This document shows, one piece after another, positions 1-8,878 of a DNA stretch of 64,000 bases. This stretch comes from Kiloniella sp. EL199 (GTDB taxonomy: Bacteria > Pseudomonadota > Alphaproteobacteria > Kiloniellales > Kiloniellaceae), in NCBI RefSeq assembly GCF_900313065.1, contig NZ_OMPU01000014.1, positions 1 through 64,000 on the forward strand. The letters run 5' to 3'. Numbering within the stretch: the stretch's first letter is position 1; every line of letters starts with the position of its first letter. Both the position numbers and the translations under genes were made by a program. Below the pieces are notes generated by a model that saw only the letters and a list, made by a program, of their open reading frames with translations, did not search any database and had not been told where the DNA came from.

Positions 1-47
1 TCAAACAAAGGGCACACCCTTGCGAGCTGGATCAGTCCTTTTTCTTT
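1..47 (-). CDS. IS3-family transposase OrfB, 5' end only, entered by -1 frameshift
   Basis: Reading the minus strand in the -1 frame relative to orfA, an open frame continues past the orfA stop. It encodes GLIQLARVCPLF up to the window edge. This resembles the start of IS3 OrfB proteins, which carry the DDE integrase domain. The shift would occur on the A-rich run AAAGAAAAAGG at positions 37-47. The catalytic domain is outside the window, so it is unknown whether the transposase is intact. Confidence 0.5.
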
Positions 48-424
48 ACTGACCCAGAGAGTGTGCTTAAGTACTTTTTTCGCAGATCAATCCCGTATTC
101 TTCGTGAATAACATTCATCATTTCCCCATAAACAATGTTCTTGAGCTGTTCATCCTCAAGAGCCCGTTCAAGGCGTTTGATCTTCTGGGCGGGAGTTTCT
201 TTGTTCTTTGGCATGGCTAAATGGTTCAAAGGTTTCGACCAATCAAGTTTACCATGCTTGCGAAGCCACGTTAAGCAAGTACTCCGGCCTTGAATGCCAT
301 AAAGATCCTGAGCTTGCTTATAAGTCAGATCGCCTTTTTCTATCTCATCAACAACTGAAAATTTAAAGCCTAAAGGATAATCCTTTTGACTACGCCTAAC
401 CCGCTCTGTCTTTGAATGTCCCAT
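32..424 (-). CDS. IS3-family transposase OrfA (helix-turn-helix subunit)
   Basis: This 130-residue basic protein has the usual OrfA layout. An N-terminal helix-turn-helix (roughly residues 20-60, with motifs FKFSVVDEIEKG and TCLTWLRKHGKL) should bind the terminal repeats. It is followed by a leucine-zipper-like helix (about residues 78-105, IKRLERALEDEQLKN) for multimerisation. It ends in a lysine-rich stretch that contains a slippery run of A residues, the expected place for programmed -1 frameshifting into orfB. Start and stop are intact and the length is normal for the family. The family call is firm; the exact IS name is not recognisable. Confidence 0.85.
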   Translation of the reverse strand: MGHSKTERVRRSQKDYPLGFKFSVVDEIEKGDLTYKQAQDLYGIQGRSTCLTWLRKHGKLDWSKPLNHLAMPKNKETPAQKIKRLERALEDEQLKNIVYGEMMNVIHEEYGIDLRKKYLSTLSGSVKKKD

Positions 425-472
425 TATAAGTCTCCAATATGTAAACTTATTTCAGGACGGGACATAGATAAC

Positions 473-503
473 AAAAAAGCCCCACCGAATCGGCAGGGCT
501 TTT
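473..503 (-). terminator. Rho-independent terminator of the OmpA-like gene
   Basis: A GC-rich hairpin with arms AAAAGCCC and GGGCTTTT and extra CCG/CGG pairing is flanked by A/T runs on both sides. It lies about 40 nt downstream of the minus-strand OmpA-like gene and between it and the IS end. It could act in both directions. Confidence 0.7.
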
Positions 504-542
504 AGATGACCAGGAGGTCGAATTTTACATAGTCAAATCAGA

Positions 543-1466
543 TTACTGAACCAGATCGATTTCCACGACGCGGTTACCAGGCTCACGAACACCATCTTCA
601 GTTGGTACCAGAGACTGCGTCTCACCAACAGCATCTGGAACGATACGCCCGACATCAACACCGGCACGCGCCATTGCTTCCATCACGACAGATAAACGGC
701 GCTGAGAAAGTGCCTGGTTGTAATCAACTGCACCGGAACGGTCAGCGTGCGCAACCATACGAACTGTTGTCGCATCATTGCTTTGCGCTGCCGAAAGCGC
801 TTCTTCCAGAGATTGACGCCCGGCGTCTGTTGCAACAGTGCTGTCAAAGTTGAAGTACACAAGGAAAGAACTTGCCAGTGGTGCCTCTTCTGCAGCTGGT
901 GCAGGAGAGATGTACGGCTGGAAGTCTGTCAGCTTGAAAGTTGCAAGCGCATCAAGGCCGTTCATCGCAGCATCGAAAGCTTCTTTACACTCAGCACCAC
1001 GTGATGAGGGTTGATACTGAACAGAGCGCCCAGCTTCTGTTGCTTCAATCCAGCAATCATAATTAACCTGAGCTTTAGCAGCCAACTGAGGCGCAACAAC
1101 GCGACCACCACGATCAAAAGCTTTGCGCATACGCAACAGTGCATCGGCAAACTCAGGCTTTTGATCATCGCGCAACCAACGATCATCCGGAGCATCCGGC
1201 AAGACAGAAGACCGACGCGCAGCAGTACGTGCTTTGTGATTGAAATGCTCGGCATCAACCAGATCCCAGTTATCATCACGCTCTTCGGAAAGAGCAAGAT
1301 AACCGTCGTACAAGGCATTACTGAACTGAACACCTTCAACTTCAAGACCCTGAGCACTGTCAGTATCGAATAAACCACCGAACATAGCGTCCAGCGGACC
1401 AGCGTTTGCCGGTGCAGCAGCGATCACAGCCGCAACAGCCCCGAACAGAAAACTTTTGGTTTTCAT
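543..1466 (-). CDS. OmpA-family outer-membrane/periplasmic protein
   Basis: The protein is about 307 residues. It starts with a signal peptide (MKTKSFLFGAVAAVIAAAPANA) and ends in an OmpA-C peptidoglycan-binding domain over roughly the last 110 residues (FLVYFNFDS, then HADRSG, NQALSQRR and GNRVVEIDLVQ). The central part is unassigned and carries a few cysteines. The domain normally anchors the envelope non-covalently to diaminopimelate in peptidoglycan. I chose the ATG at 1466 because it follows AAGGGGTGG and begins the signal peptide; the longer reading from 1502 adds 12 residues with no such support. It is monocistronic with its own terminator. There is no membrane beta-barrel domain I can recognise. 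Confidence 0.85.
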   Translation of the reverse strand: MKTKSFLFGAVAAVIAAAPANAGPLDAMFGGLFDTDSAQGLEVEGVQFSNALYDGYLALSEERDDNWDLVDAEHFNHKARTAARRSSVLPDAPDDRWLRDDQKPEFADALLRMRKAFDRGGRVVAPQLAAKAQVNYDCWIEATEAGRSVQYQPSSRGAECKEAFDAAMNGLDALATFKLTDFQPYISPAPAAEEAPLASSFLVYFNFDSTVATDAGRQSLEEALSAAQSNDATTVRMVAHADRSGAVDYNQALSQRRLSVVMEAMARAGVDVGRIVPDAVGETQSLVPTEDGVREPGNRVVEIDLVQ

Positions 1467-1783
1467 TGTCCACCCCTTAATGAGTGCTGCAACCCACAGC
1501 AAGAAATAAATTCAGTGATAGCTATACCGTTTCAAACTCTTAAGAGCAAGTCATAGTATAGAATTTTCTCTTCTTCACCACTGTTTTTCATCTAAACAGG
1601 CAAAAACAGGGCTAAATTTCAATTGTCAAACTTAAAACCAGAATAGCTATAGGGGTTTGAATTTATTAAGAATCGGTTAAAAAAAGAACCCCAAAATGGT
1701 CACACTCACCCCCGAGACAACTTGATACCTTCGTTCTCACCACAGAGTTAGCCGTAGAGTTTTTAACAGAAGTTTGTTTGTAG
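1467..1783. other. Intergenic region between divergent genes
   Basis: This AT-rich stretch of about 317 bases separates the divergent OmpA-like and trypsin-fold genes and must hold both promoters. I see no convincing ORF, RNA gene or long repeat in it. Confidence 0.5.
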
Positions 1784-2632
1784 ATGTTTCATAAGTATCC
1801 AGCCTTGTCTGCTCAAATATCGAAGCTTTTTGCCCTCGGTCTTGGCGCCTTTATTTTATCAGTAGTAACCGTTCCTGCAACACAGGCTTCCTCCTTCTAC
1901 AATGAGAAAGCTGTAAAGGTATCTTCCTCAAAAAAAATAGAGGATAACAAAGGCACAGTCGATGCACTGACGTATCCCTGGAGTACAATCGGGCGCCTGA
2001 ACATTGGTGGTAAAAGTCATTGCACTGGCGTCATGATCGGGAAGAAACACCTCTTTACCCAGGCGAACTGCCTTTACAACAAAGCGGAAAAGCGATGGTG
2101 GAACAGCAATGAACTTCACTATCGTGCAGCCTATCAACATGACAGACACATGGCGTCTTCAAACATTGCACGCGTAGAGATATCTGACAGCTATGATCCC
2201 AAATCACCTAATAGTCTCGCCAGTATTGCGGGTGACTGGGCGATCGTCACATTGAAAGAACCCTTGGGACAATACACAGGCTGGCTTGGGTTAAAAAGCT
2301 TGAATAAAGGTATACGGCGTCACCTGCGATCAGGATCAGCCAAGATGTTTAACGCCGGATATCACAACGGCTGGGAACATGCTGTTCGCCTTTCCAGTGG
2401 ATGCTCACAACAGGTTTCCAAACAAAGGTTGCCTCATGTTGGTGCCATTCCCTGCCGCGGAACGAATGTAGCACAAAGATCCTTGCCGACCTTTATATAC
2501 CAGAATGGTGCCTATCATCTGATTTCATCAGCCGCTTTCAATAGAAATGACGCCCCAAGGAAAAACGACAGTTGGGTTTTCGCCAGCCTGAAAAACGCGA
2601 CCTATAAATGGGGCACCAGCCATCGCCCATAA
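1784..2632 (+). CDS. Secreted trypsin-fold protein, probably catalytically inactive
   Basis: The protein has 282 residues. A hydrophobic N-terminal segment (residues 15-36, ending TQASS) looks like a signal peptide. The rest resembles an S1 serine-peptidase fold: the CTGVMIGKKHLFTQANC block (residues 80-96) aligns with the CSGVLI...TAAHC block of trypsins, and GDWAIVTLKEPLG (150-162) with the block carrying the catalytic Asp. The catalytic His position of TAAHC is Asn95. The region expected to hold GDSGxP reads NVAQRSLP (228-235), so the nucleophilic Ser is missing. Only Asp151 of the triad remains. It is therefore probably a pseudopeptidase with a binding or inhibitory role. The fold call is from motifs only. 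Confidence 0.7.
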   Translation: MFHKYPALSAQISKLFALGLGAFILSVVTVPATQASSFYNEKAVKVSSSKKIEDNKGTVDALTYPWSTIGRLNIGGKSHCTGVMIGKKHLFTQANCLYNKAEKRWWNSNELHYRAAYQHDRHMASSNIARVEISDSYDPKSPNSLASIAGDWAIVTLKEPLGQYTGWLGLKSLNKGIRRHLRSGSAKMFNAGYHNGWEHAVRLSSGCSQQVSKQRLPHVGAIPCRGTNVAQRSLPTFIYQNGAYHLISSAAFNRNDAPRKNDSWVFASLKNATYKWGTSHRP

Positions 2633-2701
2633 TATCCCGGCCTCTAACCATCCCGGAAGTCGATATAATCTCTTGTGCAGAGGGATTAGTTAAGGGATTA
2701 G

Positions 2702-5005
2702 TTACAACAAGATCATTTCAGGGGGTATATAAGCTGTAACCTCGGGAACAGAGCCTTCATACTTTTCAACTTCAACCAGTGTTGAGTGAGCTGCAGGACC
2801 CTGCCCCAGTTCTGACGTACCTTCATCTCTTGTCAAGACATTGGGGTTACCAGCTTTATCCAAGCTTCCAATCACTCCAGGCTCAATCGGGTCGTACCAT
2901 GCCCCTGTCGGAAGCTGGATAACACCGGGCTGTACAGCTGTGCTGATAATCACGCCTGCGAGGGTCGCACCACGTTCATTGAAAACCCGAACCACATCCC
3001 CGGCCTTAAGATCTCTCTCTCGCGCATCATCAGGATGTATTGTCATGGCTTCACGGCCAGATACCTTGCTTTCTTGACTGGTCTTCCCATGGTCAAGCTG
3101 GCTATGGAGGCGCGTTGTCGATTGATTGGATATCAGATGCAAAGGAAATTTCTTCGCACAAGAAGATCTCAACCACTCTTTAGGTTCCAGCCACATTGGA
3201 TGTCCCTGGCAACTTTCCAGCTTAAAAGAAGCAACTGTCTGGGAATAAATCTCAATCAATCCAGATGGTGTTCTAAGCTTGTGACCTTCCGGGTCATTAC
3301 GGAAATCTTCAAGCAGGACTAAATCTTTACCCGCAGGCAACGAATATTCGCCAGTTTCCCAAAAAGTGTCAAAGTCAGGCATATCAATCCCAAAACTAGC
3401 CGCACGCTGCCGATTTTTAGCGTGAAACAGCTTGAGCCAATCCATTTCATTGCGGCCTTCACTGAAACGATCCAGAGCGCCAATAGAGCGTGCAATCCCG
3501 CAAAAAATATCATAATCGTTTTTTGCCTCTCCGATGGGTTCAACAATCTGTTTCAATGCAAAAATATCATCGTCACGCTTGGCACAGGCAATATCATTGC
3601 GTTCCGCTGTCATCGTTGCAGGCAGAACAATATCAGCGTGGCGGGATAAGGCATTCCATGTCTGTTCATGCACAATAACGCTGTCCGGTTTTTGCCAGGC
3701 TTTCAATAACCTGTTCAAATCCTGATGGTGATGGAACGGGTTGCCACCTGCCCAATACACCACTTTTGTATCGGGATAGGTATAGCTTTGGCCATTATAG
3801 GTGAAACGCCCCCCGGGATTTAAAAGCAAATCGCTGATCCGTGCCACAGGGATAAAATCCCGAACACTATTAACACCCTGATCAAGCGACGCCCATATAA
3901 AATTCCTGAACTGATGCCCAATCCCATTAACACCAGCATAACCAAGCCCGAAGCCCCCACCCGGCAAACCGATCTGTCCCAGCATGGCTGCCAGAACGAT
4001 TGTCATCCAATGGGTTTGCTCTCCGTGATCAGCACGTTGAAGGGACCAACTAGCCGTGACCATTGTTCGCTTGCTTGCCATGTCCACAGCAAGATTGCGA
4101 ATGATCGATGCTTCTACACCTGAAATCTTCTCAGCCCAGTCTGCATCCTTGGCCTGTCCGTCGGTTTTGCCCAGTAAATAAGGTTTGAACTGGTCAAATC
4201 CGACACAGTATTTATTCAGAAATTCCTGATCATGAAGGCCTTCGGTATAAAGGTGATAAGCCAAGGCAAGCATGACGGCGACATCACTCCCGGGGAGCAA
4301 TTGATGGTGTTGCGCGTCCAAAGCATCATCAACGTCTTCACGGATCGGGCCAAAGTTCACAAACTTGGTTCCCGCCGCTTTACAGGCGAGCAACCCTTCC
4401 TTTGCCGTATGGCGGCCAACACCACCGGCATTAAGCTGTCCGTTTTTAAGGGCAATTCCCCCAAACATTACCATCAGTCGGCAATGCTTTTCCAGAACAG
4501 GCCAGGATGTATGCTGTGCCAGTAACCAGTCCATCGTGCCAACAACATGAGGTAAAATTACTTCAGAAGCAGCATAGCTATATGTATTCACAGATTTGGT
4601 ATAACCACCAATAGAATTCATAAAGCGATGAATTTGGCTTGGCGCATGATGAAAACGCCCTGCACTGGCCCAACCGTAAGATCCTGCAAAAATAGCCTGA
4701 TTACCAAAATCGGTTCGAACACGATCCAGTTCTTTGGCAACCAGGTCAAAAGCAGTATCCCATTCCACCTCGACAAAGAGTTCTGCACCACGCTTATCTG
4801 TTGCGGCCCCCGGGCCTTTTTCCAGATAGCTTTTTCGCACAGCAGGACGCTTTATACGACAGGGATGTTGTATGCCATCAACAAATGACTGGCCGATAGC
4901 AGATGGATCGGGATCCATTTCATGAGGTTCAACAGCAGTAATCTTGCCCTGATCAACAGAAAGATAATATGTTCCCCAATGAGACGCCGTTAATCTCTTT
5001 TCCAT
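2702..5005 (-). CDS. bisC: Molybdopterin-dependent oxidoreductase, BisC/TorZ type (biotin/methionine sulfoxide reductase)
   Basis: This 767-residue enzyme belongs to the DMSO reductase family. The motif SYGWASAGRFHHAPSQIHRF (109-128) matches the TorA/DorA/BisC branch, and TYSYAASEVILPHVVG (141-156) places Ser143 as the likely molybdenum ligand. A molydopterin-dinucleotide-binding C-terminal domain covers the last 130 or so residues. There is no twin-arginine signal and no N-terminal CxxC iron-sulfur motif, so it should be cytoplasmic with bis-MGD as the only cofactor, like BisC. Substrate could be biotin or methionine sulfoxide, or TMAO/DMSO. Two small genes upstream on the same strand (5081 and 5499) may form an operon with it. 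Family firm, substrate uncertain. Confidence 0.75.
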   Translation of the reverse strand: MEKRLTASHWGTYYLSVDQGKITAVEPHEMDPDPSAIGQSFVDGIQHPCRIKRPAVRKSYLEKGPGAATDKRGAELFVEVEWDTAFDLVAKELDRVRTDFGNQAIFAGSYGWASAGRFHHAPSQIHRFMNSIGGYTKSVNTYSYAASEVILPHVVGTMDWLLAQHTSWPVLEKHCRLMVMFGGIALKNGQLNAGGVGRHTAKEGLLACKAAGTKFVNFGPIREDVDDALDAQHHQLLPGSDVAVMLALAYHLYTEGLHDQEFLNKYCVGFDQFKPYLLGKTDGQAKDADWAEKISGVEASIIRNLAVDMASKRTMVTASWSLQRADHGEQTHWMTIVLAAMLGQIGLPGGGFGLGYAGVNGIGHQFRNFIWASLDQGVNSVRDFIPVARISDLLLNPGGRFTYNGQSYTYPDTKVVYWAGGNPFHHHQDLNRLLKAWQKPDSVIVHEQTWNALSRHADIVLPATMTAERNDIACAKRDDDIFALKQIVEPIGEAKNDYDIFCGIARSIGALDRFSEGRNEMDWLKLFHAKNRQRAASFGIDMPDFDTFWETGEYSLPAGKDLVLLEDFRNDPEGHKLRTPSGLIEIYSQTVASFKLESCQGHPMWLEPKEWLRSSCAKKFPLHLISNQSTTRLHSQLDHGKTSQESKVSGREAMTIHPDDARERDLKAGDVVRVFNERGATLAGVIISTAVQPGVIQLPTGAWYDPIEPGVIGSLDKAGNPNVLTRDEGTSELGQGPAAHSTLVEVEKYEGSVPEVTAYIPPEMILL

Positions 5006-5080
5006 CTCTGCAACACTCTTGTTCGGCCTATTAAGCCCTTAAGGCAAACCTGATCTTCTACGCCCGACAAACGGATTGAA

Positions 5081-5437
5081 TTACTTCGGCGCTTGCAATC
5101 GAGAATCTGCAATAGCTTCTTCAACCAATGACACATCTGATCTCATTGCCATATGCCGGTTTGCAATAATATCATCAATCAACAAAATAAAAGCATTCCA
5201 CTGGAATTCCTGCAAAGCTTCACCCTGTAAATTTTCCACACCTTTTTTCAAACCTGCAGAAAATTTCTTGATGGTAGATCGCAAGATTGCTTTGCGATGA
5301 GAACCTTTGATCGAAATCTGATCTTCGATTTCCTGCTTAATCACAGAGGCCTTTAGTGGAATAACAACCTCACTGCCACGCAAAGTAACAATTGCATCCC
5401 ATGAGAATTCGTCTTCTTTGGTTTCGTTTTCGCTCAT
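5081..5437 (-). CDS. Hypothetical protein (118 aa)
   Basis: I do not recognise this protein. It has no signal peptide or membrane segment. The N-terminus is acidic (MSENETKEDEF) and the middle is helical and lysine-rich (IKQEIEDQISIKGSHRKAIL), followed by two predicted helices. It lies 75 nt upstream of the bisC-like gene and 61 nt downstream of another small gene on the same strand, so the three are probably co-transcribed. Coding probability is supported by composition and by the tight spacing. Confidence 0.6.
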   Translation of the reverse strand: MSENETKEDEFSWDAIVTLRGSEVVIPLKASVIKQEIEDQISIKGSHRKAILRSTIKKFSAGLKKGVENLQGEALQEFQWNAFILLIDDIIANRHMAMRSDVSLVEEAIADSRLQAPK

Positions 5438-5498
5438 ATCTTCGTTCTTTGTCTTCTAGGTCCCGCTTTATCTTCTAGGTTCTGGCCACTCGCACCAC

Positions 5499-5726
5499 TC
5501 ATTTCTTTGTCTTATTCTCACGGCGATAGGCTTTTACATAATCTTCCAAAAGATCAGCTACCAGTTCCGGATCACCCAGAGAATCCCAGATGGAAAGATC
5601 AATTTCATCATCATCTGTGTAGCGAAGACCAAAAACGATCAAGTCTTCCGCGCCAAACTCGACCAGCTCATCCCTCAAGCCATCAAGAAGCTCATCACTT
5701 TCAGTATTTCTTTCACTCACGTTCAT
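5499..5726 (-). CDS. Small acidic hypothetical protein (75 aa)
   Basis: This soluble protein is strongly acidic (runs such as YTDDDEIDLSIWDSLGD) and ends in a basic tail (YRRENKTKK). No signal peptide, cysteine pairs or known motif are visible. It is the first gene of a possible three-gene unit with the 118-residue protein and the bisC-like gene. The function is unknown. Confidence 0.55.
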   Translation of the reverse strand: MNVSERNTESDELLDGLRDELVEFGAEDLIVFGLRYTDDDEIDLSIWDSLGDPELVADLLEDYVKAYRRENKTKK

Positions 5727-5982
5727 GCCCTCATTTATAATATGTTGTCTATAATTTCATTGCGAGAAAGCAGGCATAAATCCACGCTCTCGTACCTGAT
5801 GCTCTTATGTCAGAGCCAGTGAGATCATAAAAGAAAATTCGACCATTCGGGGATGTTTAAGCCCTCTTTCAGAAATTGAATAGCTCCATTCAACATAATT
5901 TTACTTTTTAAAGAGGCAGTAATCTTTAAAACAAAGACATTCACTTCCAATCACGTCAGCAATAATAATTACGGATCCCCCA

Positions 5983-6450
5983 ATGCACGCTTTGACAGAT
6001 AATTTTGAAACCAACGTGAAAGGTCAGATACATCTGCTTAATCAAGGACACGTCCTGGAAGCTTTGGATCTCTATTTTCACGACACAGGGATCATGTTCG
6101 AAAATGATAATTTGTTTGCACACAACAAAGCCGAGAGTCGAAAAAAACAAGAGCCCTATATCAATAGCGCAAAAAAAATAAGCGGAAAGATCGAAGGTTT
6201 GACGATTGTCCCAGAGCAACAAATTTGCCTGTTTTTCAACAAATCACTCTTTACGAATCAAAAAGATCAGGAGTTTCACATCAACGGTCTCCACTGGCAG
6301 CAATGGTATGGGAGCAGAATTCAGGAAGAACGATATTACAGCGGCTCACGTATGCAGGAACTCATAAAAAAGGGACTCACCGAGGCCCCTGAAAAGCTAA
6401 AATTCTGGTTAGAGAGAGAATATACTCCTAAACAAAACCGTAACCGTTAA
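5983..6450 (+). CDS. SnoaL/NTF2-like domain protein
   Basis: The 155-residue protein has the spacing of a single NTF2-like (SnoaL_3 type) cone fold: an N-terminal helix with LNQGHVLEALDLYFHDTGIMFEND, then beta strands, ending in the typical WQQWYGSRIQEERYY strand pair. Proteins of this fold act as small-molecule isomerases or hydrolases, or simply bind ligands. No catalytic residues can be assigned here and the basic C-terminus (TPKQNRNR) is non-specific. It stands alone between convergent and divergent neighbours, so context adds nothing. Confidence 0.65.
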   Translation: MHALTDNFETNVKGQIHLLNQGHVLEALDLYFHDTGIMFENDNLFAHNKAESRKKQEPYINSAKKISGKIEGLTIVPEQQICLFFNKSLFTNQKDQEFHINGLHWQQWYGSRIQEERYYSGSRMQELIKKGLTEAPEKLKFWLEREYTPKQNRNR

Positions 6451-6537
6451 ACATCCCGAAACATGTTCTACAGAACAGATTGATTAAAAGGCCACCTGAT
6501 TAAGAAATCATTCTTGCAGATCGCTAACTTCTTGTAG

Positions 6538-7308
6538 CTAATTATTAGGGAAATCCCGGTTGCGAACATCATTGGCATAATTCTGTACTGCTTTGGTGAT
6601 GTCTTCATGCACCTGTGCATATCGTCTTACGAAAGAAGGAACATAGCCTGTTCCTTGCCCAATCATATCTTCGGTGACGAGTATTTGACCATCGCAATCA
6701 GACCCAGCGCCAATTCCAATTGTCGGAATTGCAATCTCTTCGCTTATCCGGTGCGAGATTGCAGGTTCAGTACATTCAATTACCGTTGCAAAAGCTCCTG
6801 CCTCAGTAACAGCATGGGCATCAGCCAGAATCTTTTCTTCATCACGTTGTGTCAAAAAACCACCAACTCTGTTGGCATGTTGAGGCAACAGCCCTACATG
6901 TGCCAAAACGGGCACACCGCGCTCTACAAGAAAAGCGATGGTTTCGGACATTTCCTGGCCTCCTTCAAGCTTTATCCCCGCACACCCCGTCTCGGACATA
7001 ATCCGTGCCGCGTTTTCAAATGCTTGTGCAGGAGAAACCTGATAGCTACCAAAAGGCATGTCCACGATCACACAGGCCTTTTTGCTACCGCGAACAACCG
7101 CCGCACCATGAGCAATCATCATATCCAGTGTTACACCCAGCGTATTGGACATTCCGTATATGACCATTCCCATGCTATCGCCAACCAACAGAAGATCGAC
7201 ATGCTCGTCCAACAGATTAGCCAGCGATGCCGTGTAAGCCGTCAGACTCACAATAGGGCGTTGCCCTTTAAGGCGCATAATCTGTGGGATAGTTGTACGT
7301 TTAGTCAT
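6538..7308 (-). CDS. panB: 3-methyl-2-oxobutanoate hydroxymethyltransferase
   Basis: PanB transfers a hydroxymethyl group from 5,10-methylene-tetrahydrofolate to 2-oxoisovalerate, giving ketopantoate for pantothenate and CoA synthesis in the cytoplasm. The sequence shows the PanB signatures: [10 protein letters not shown] near the N-terminus, [14 protein letters not shown] (metal Asp), [24 protein letters not shown] and [19 protein letters not shown] chose the ATG at 7308 ([15 protein letters not shown]), where family homology begins; the 16-residue extension is unsupported. Length (256 aa) is normal. panC is not adjacent. Confidence 0.92.
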   Translation of the reverse strand: MTKRTTIPQIMRLKGQRPIVSLTAYTASLANLLDEHVDLLLVGDSMGMVIYGMSNTLGVTLDMMIAHGAAVVRGSKKACVIVDMPFGSYQVSPAQAFENAARIMSETGCAGIKLEGGQEMSETIAFLVERGVPVLAHVGLLPQHANRVGGFLTQRDEEKILADAHAVTEAGAFATVIECTEPAISHRISEEIAIPTIGIGAGSDCDGQILVTEDMIGQGTGYVPSFVRRYAQVHEDITKAVQNYANDVRNRDFPNN

Positions 7309-7450
7309 TCTATAAATCTCTGTAGTGTTCGGGATAATACTCGTGCTCAATGACACGCAAGAGATACTATAACCAGATCAATTGTGCACCGCAACAAAGC
7401 CCGTCATATAATTATAACAGGACTTGATCGCAGGAAGATAATTAATCTCG

Positions 7451-8776
7451 CTAACAACTTAACAAACCGCGTGATTTAGCCATTTCTCTTAATTCATCGC
7501 GAAAATCCGGATGGGCAATGGCAATCAGAGACTCTGCTCTTTGAGAAAGAGATAATCCCTTCAGATCAACCATACCATATTCAGTCACAACGTGATGTGT
7601 ATCCATGCGAGGATCTGTCGCGGGCCCGTCCAGTTGCGATACAATCCGCGAGACACTGCCCGACTTTGCCGTTGAATGCAGAGCAACAAAAGATTTACCA
7701 CCACGCGAGGCATAGGCTCCACGAACAAAATCAAGCTGTCCACCCGGGCCACTAAACTCCCTCCCCCTCAGATATTCAGCATTAATTTGTCCGGTTAAAT
7801 CAACCTGTAATGCTGAATTTACAGAAATCATATTCTCATTCTGAGCAATAACTGTCGGATCATTAATGTAGGAAGCCGGATAGCCTGCAAGTGAGGGATT
7901 GTCATCCATAAAATCATAGAGTTCTTTATTACCCAGTGCCAAAGTAAAGAGGTGTTTCAATCTATGTAATGTCTTACGCTGACCGTTGATAACCCCACTT
8001 TTGATCAGGTTCATAATTCCCGGCGACAAGAGTTCACTGTGCAATCCCAAATCGTTGTGTTTTCCCAGATAACCAGCGACCGCATTTGGTACGCCACCAA
8101 CGCCCATTTGAATGGTAGCACCATCCGGGATCAGCTCTACTATCTGCCTGGCAATTATTTCATCCACCTTTTGTGGTATTGACGGCAAAACTTCCTGAAG
8201 CGGAACATGATTTTCGACAATTGCATCCACTTCCGAGATATGAATCAACGCTTCGCCAAAAACCCTTGGCATTTCCCTGTTAACCTCAACGATCAATTTC
8301 CCGCAATTACGGGCAACTGTGGTTCCGTAATCACTATTGGTTCCCAGGCTAAAATATCCATGTCGATCCATAGGGGAAACGGTCGTAATAAAACAATCAG
8401 CTCCTAAAGTTTCGCTCATGAGACGGCCTACCTGATGAAAGGTACATGGAATGTATTCCAGCCAGCGCTCGCCTTGTTCCAAGCCAAGTTTTTCAATCTG
8501 TCGGTCATGGCTACTCATAAAGAATGAATGCGGTTTGATAACAGACATAACTTTTGGATCAAGAATTGTCTCACCCGCATGCGAGCTGGCATGCATGTAA
8601 TAAGCTTTCAGACATGTAAGATCACCCCTCATTGCCCGGTCAGCAATCGCCCGCATTAACGCCGGGGGCATAGACACCCCCATAGAAATCATAAGATTGC
8701 TCTTGTCTTTAATCATCTGTGCTGCTGTGGATGCAGACATTAATTTTTCAAGATAAGACTCTTGCACGGCAGCCAT
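7451..8776 (-). CDS. Acetyl-CoA hydrolase / 4-hydroxybutyrate-type CoA-transferase
   Basis: This class I CoA-transferase-family protein of about 441 residues has two Rossmann-like halves. Visible family motifs are DGATIQMGVGGVPNAVAGYL, LGLHSELLSPG (the Glu normally forms the glutamyl-CoA intermediate), FSGPGGQLDFVRGA and HVVTEYGMVDLKG. It probably moves CoA between acetate and another acyl group such as butyrate, 4-hydroxybutyrate or succinate; the sequence alone does not settle the substrate. The ATG at 8776 follows GAGGAAA and starts where homology starts, so the 32-residue N-terminal extension is rejected. A PAS_5 gene lies just upstream on the same strand. Confidence 0.85.
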   Translation of the reverse strand: MAAVQESYLEKLMSASTAAQMIKDKSNLMISMGVSMPPALMRAIADRAMRGDLTCLKAYYMHASSHAGETILDPKVMSVIKPHSFFMSSHDRQIEKLGLEQGERWLEYIPCTFHQVGRLMSETLGADCFITTVSPMDRHGYFSLGTNSDYGTTVARNCGKLIVEVNREMPRVFGEALIHISEVDAIVENHVPLQEVLPSIPQKVDEIIARQIVELIPDGATIQMGVGGVPNAVAGYLGKHNDLGLHSELLSPGIMNLIKSGVINGQRKTLHRLKHLFTLALGNKELYDFMDDNPSLAGYPASYINDPTVIAQNENMISVNSALQVDLTGQINAEYLRGREFSGPGGQLDFVRGAYASRGGKSFVALHSTAKSGSVSRIVSQLDGPATDPRMDTHHVVTEYGMVDLKGLSLSQRAESLIAIAHPDFRDELREMAKSRGLLSC

Positions 8777-8878
8777 AATTTTTCCTCGAGAAAATGAGTT
8801 ACAGTTAAAATAACGTTTCATTAAGTTTAGAAAGAAAATGTTCTGCAAATATCTCAAACAGAACAAATACAAATGAAA

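Larger units (their letters stand above)
1..464 (-). mobile_element. IS3-family insertion sequence, left end (partial)
   Basis: The region holds an IS3-type orfA and the first codons of orfB, both reading toward the left edge of the window, so most of the element lies outside. Read on the minus strand, the sequence just before orfA begins TGTCCCGTCCTGAAATAAG near position 464. IS3-family terminal repeats usually start with TG, so I place the terminus there. The opposite terminal repeat and the target duplication cannot be seen, so the boundary is inferred. Confidence 0.6.

Noticed and set aside
962-1378. Long minus-strand frame (about 138 codons) inside the OmpA-like gene
   Set aside because: It lies in another frame within a clearly coding region; its leucine- and cysteine-rich product resembles no family.
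5451-5490. Repeated TCTTCTAGGT units upstream of the 118-residue hypothetical gene
   Set aside because: Only two imperfect copies; nothing suggests a functional element.
6462-6478. Short inverted repeat TGTTCT-AC-AGAACA after the NTF2-like gene
   Set aside because: Arms of six bases occur by chance in a region of this size and there is no T-run or promoter context.
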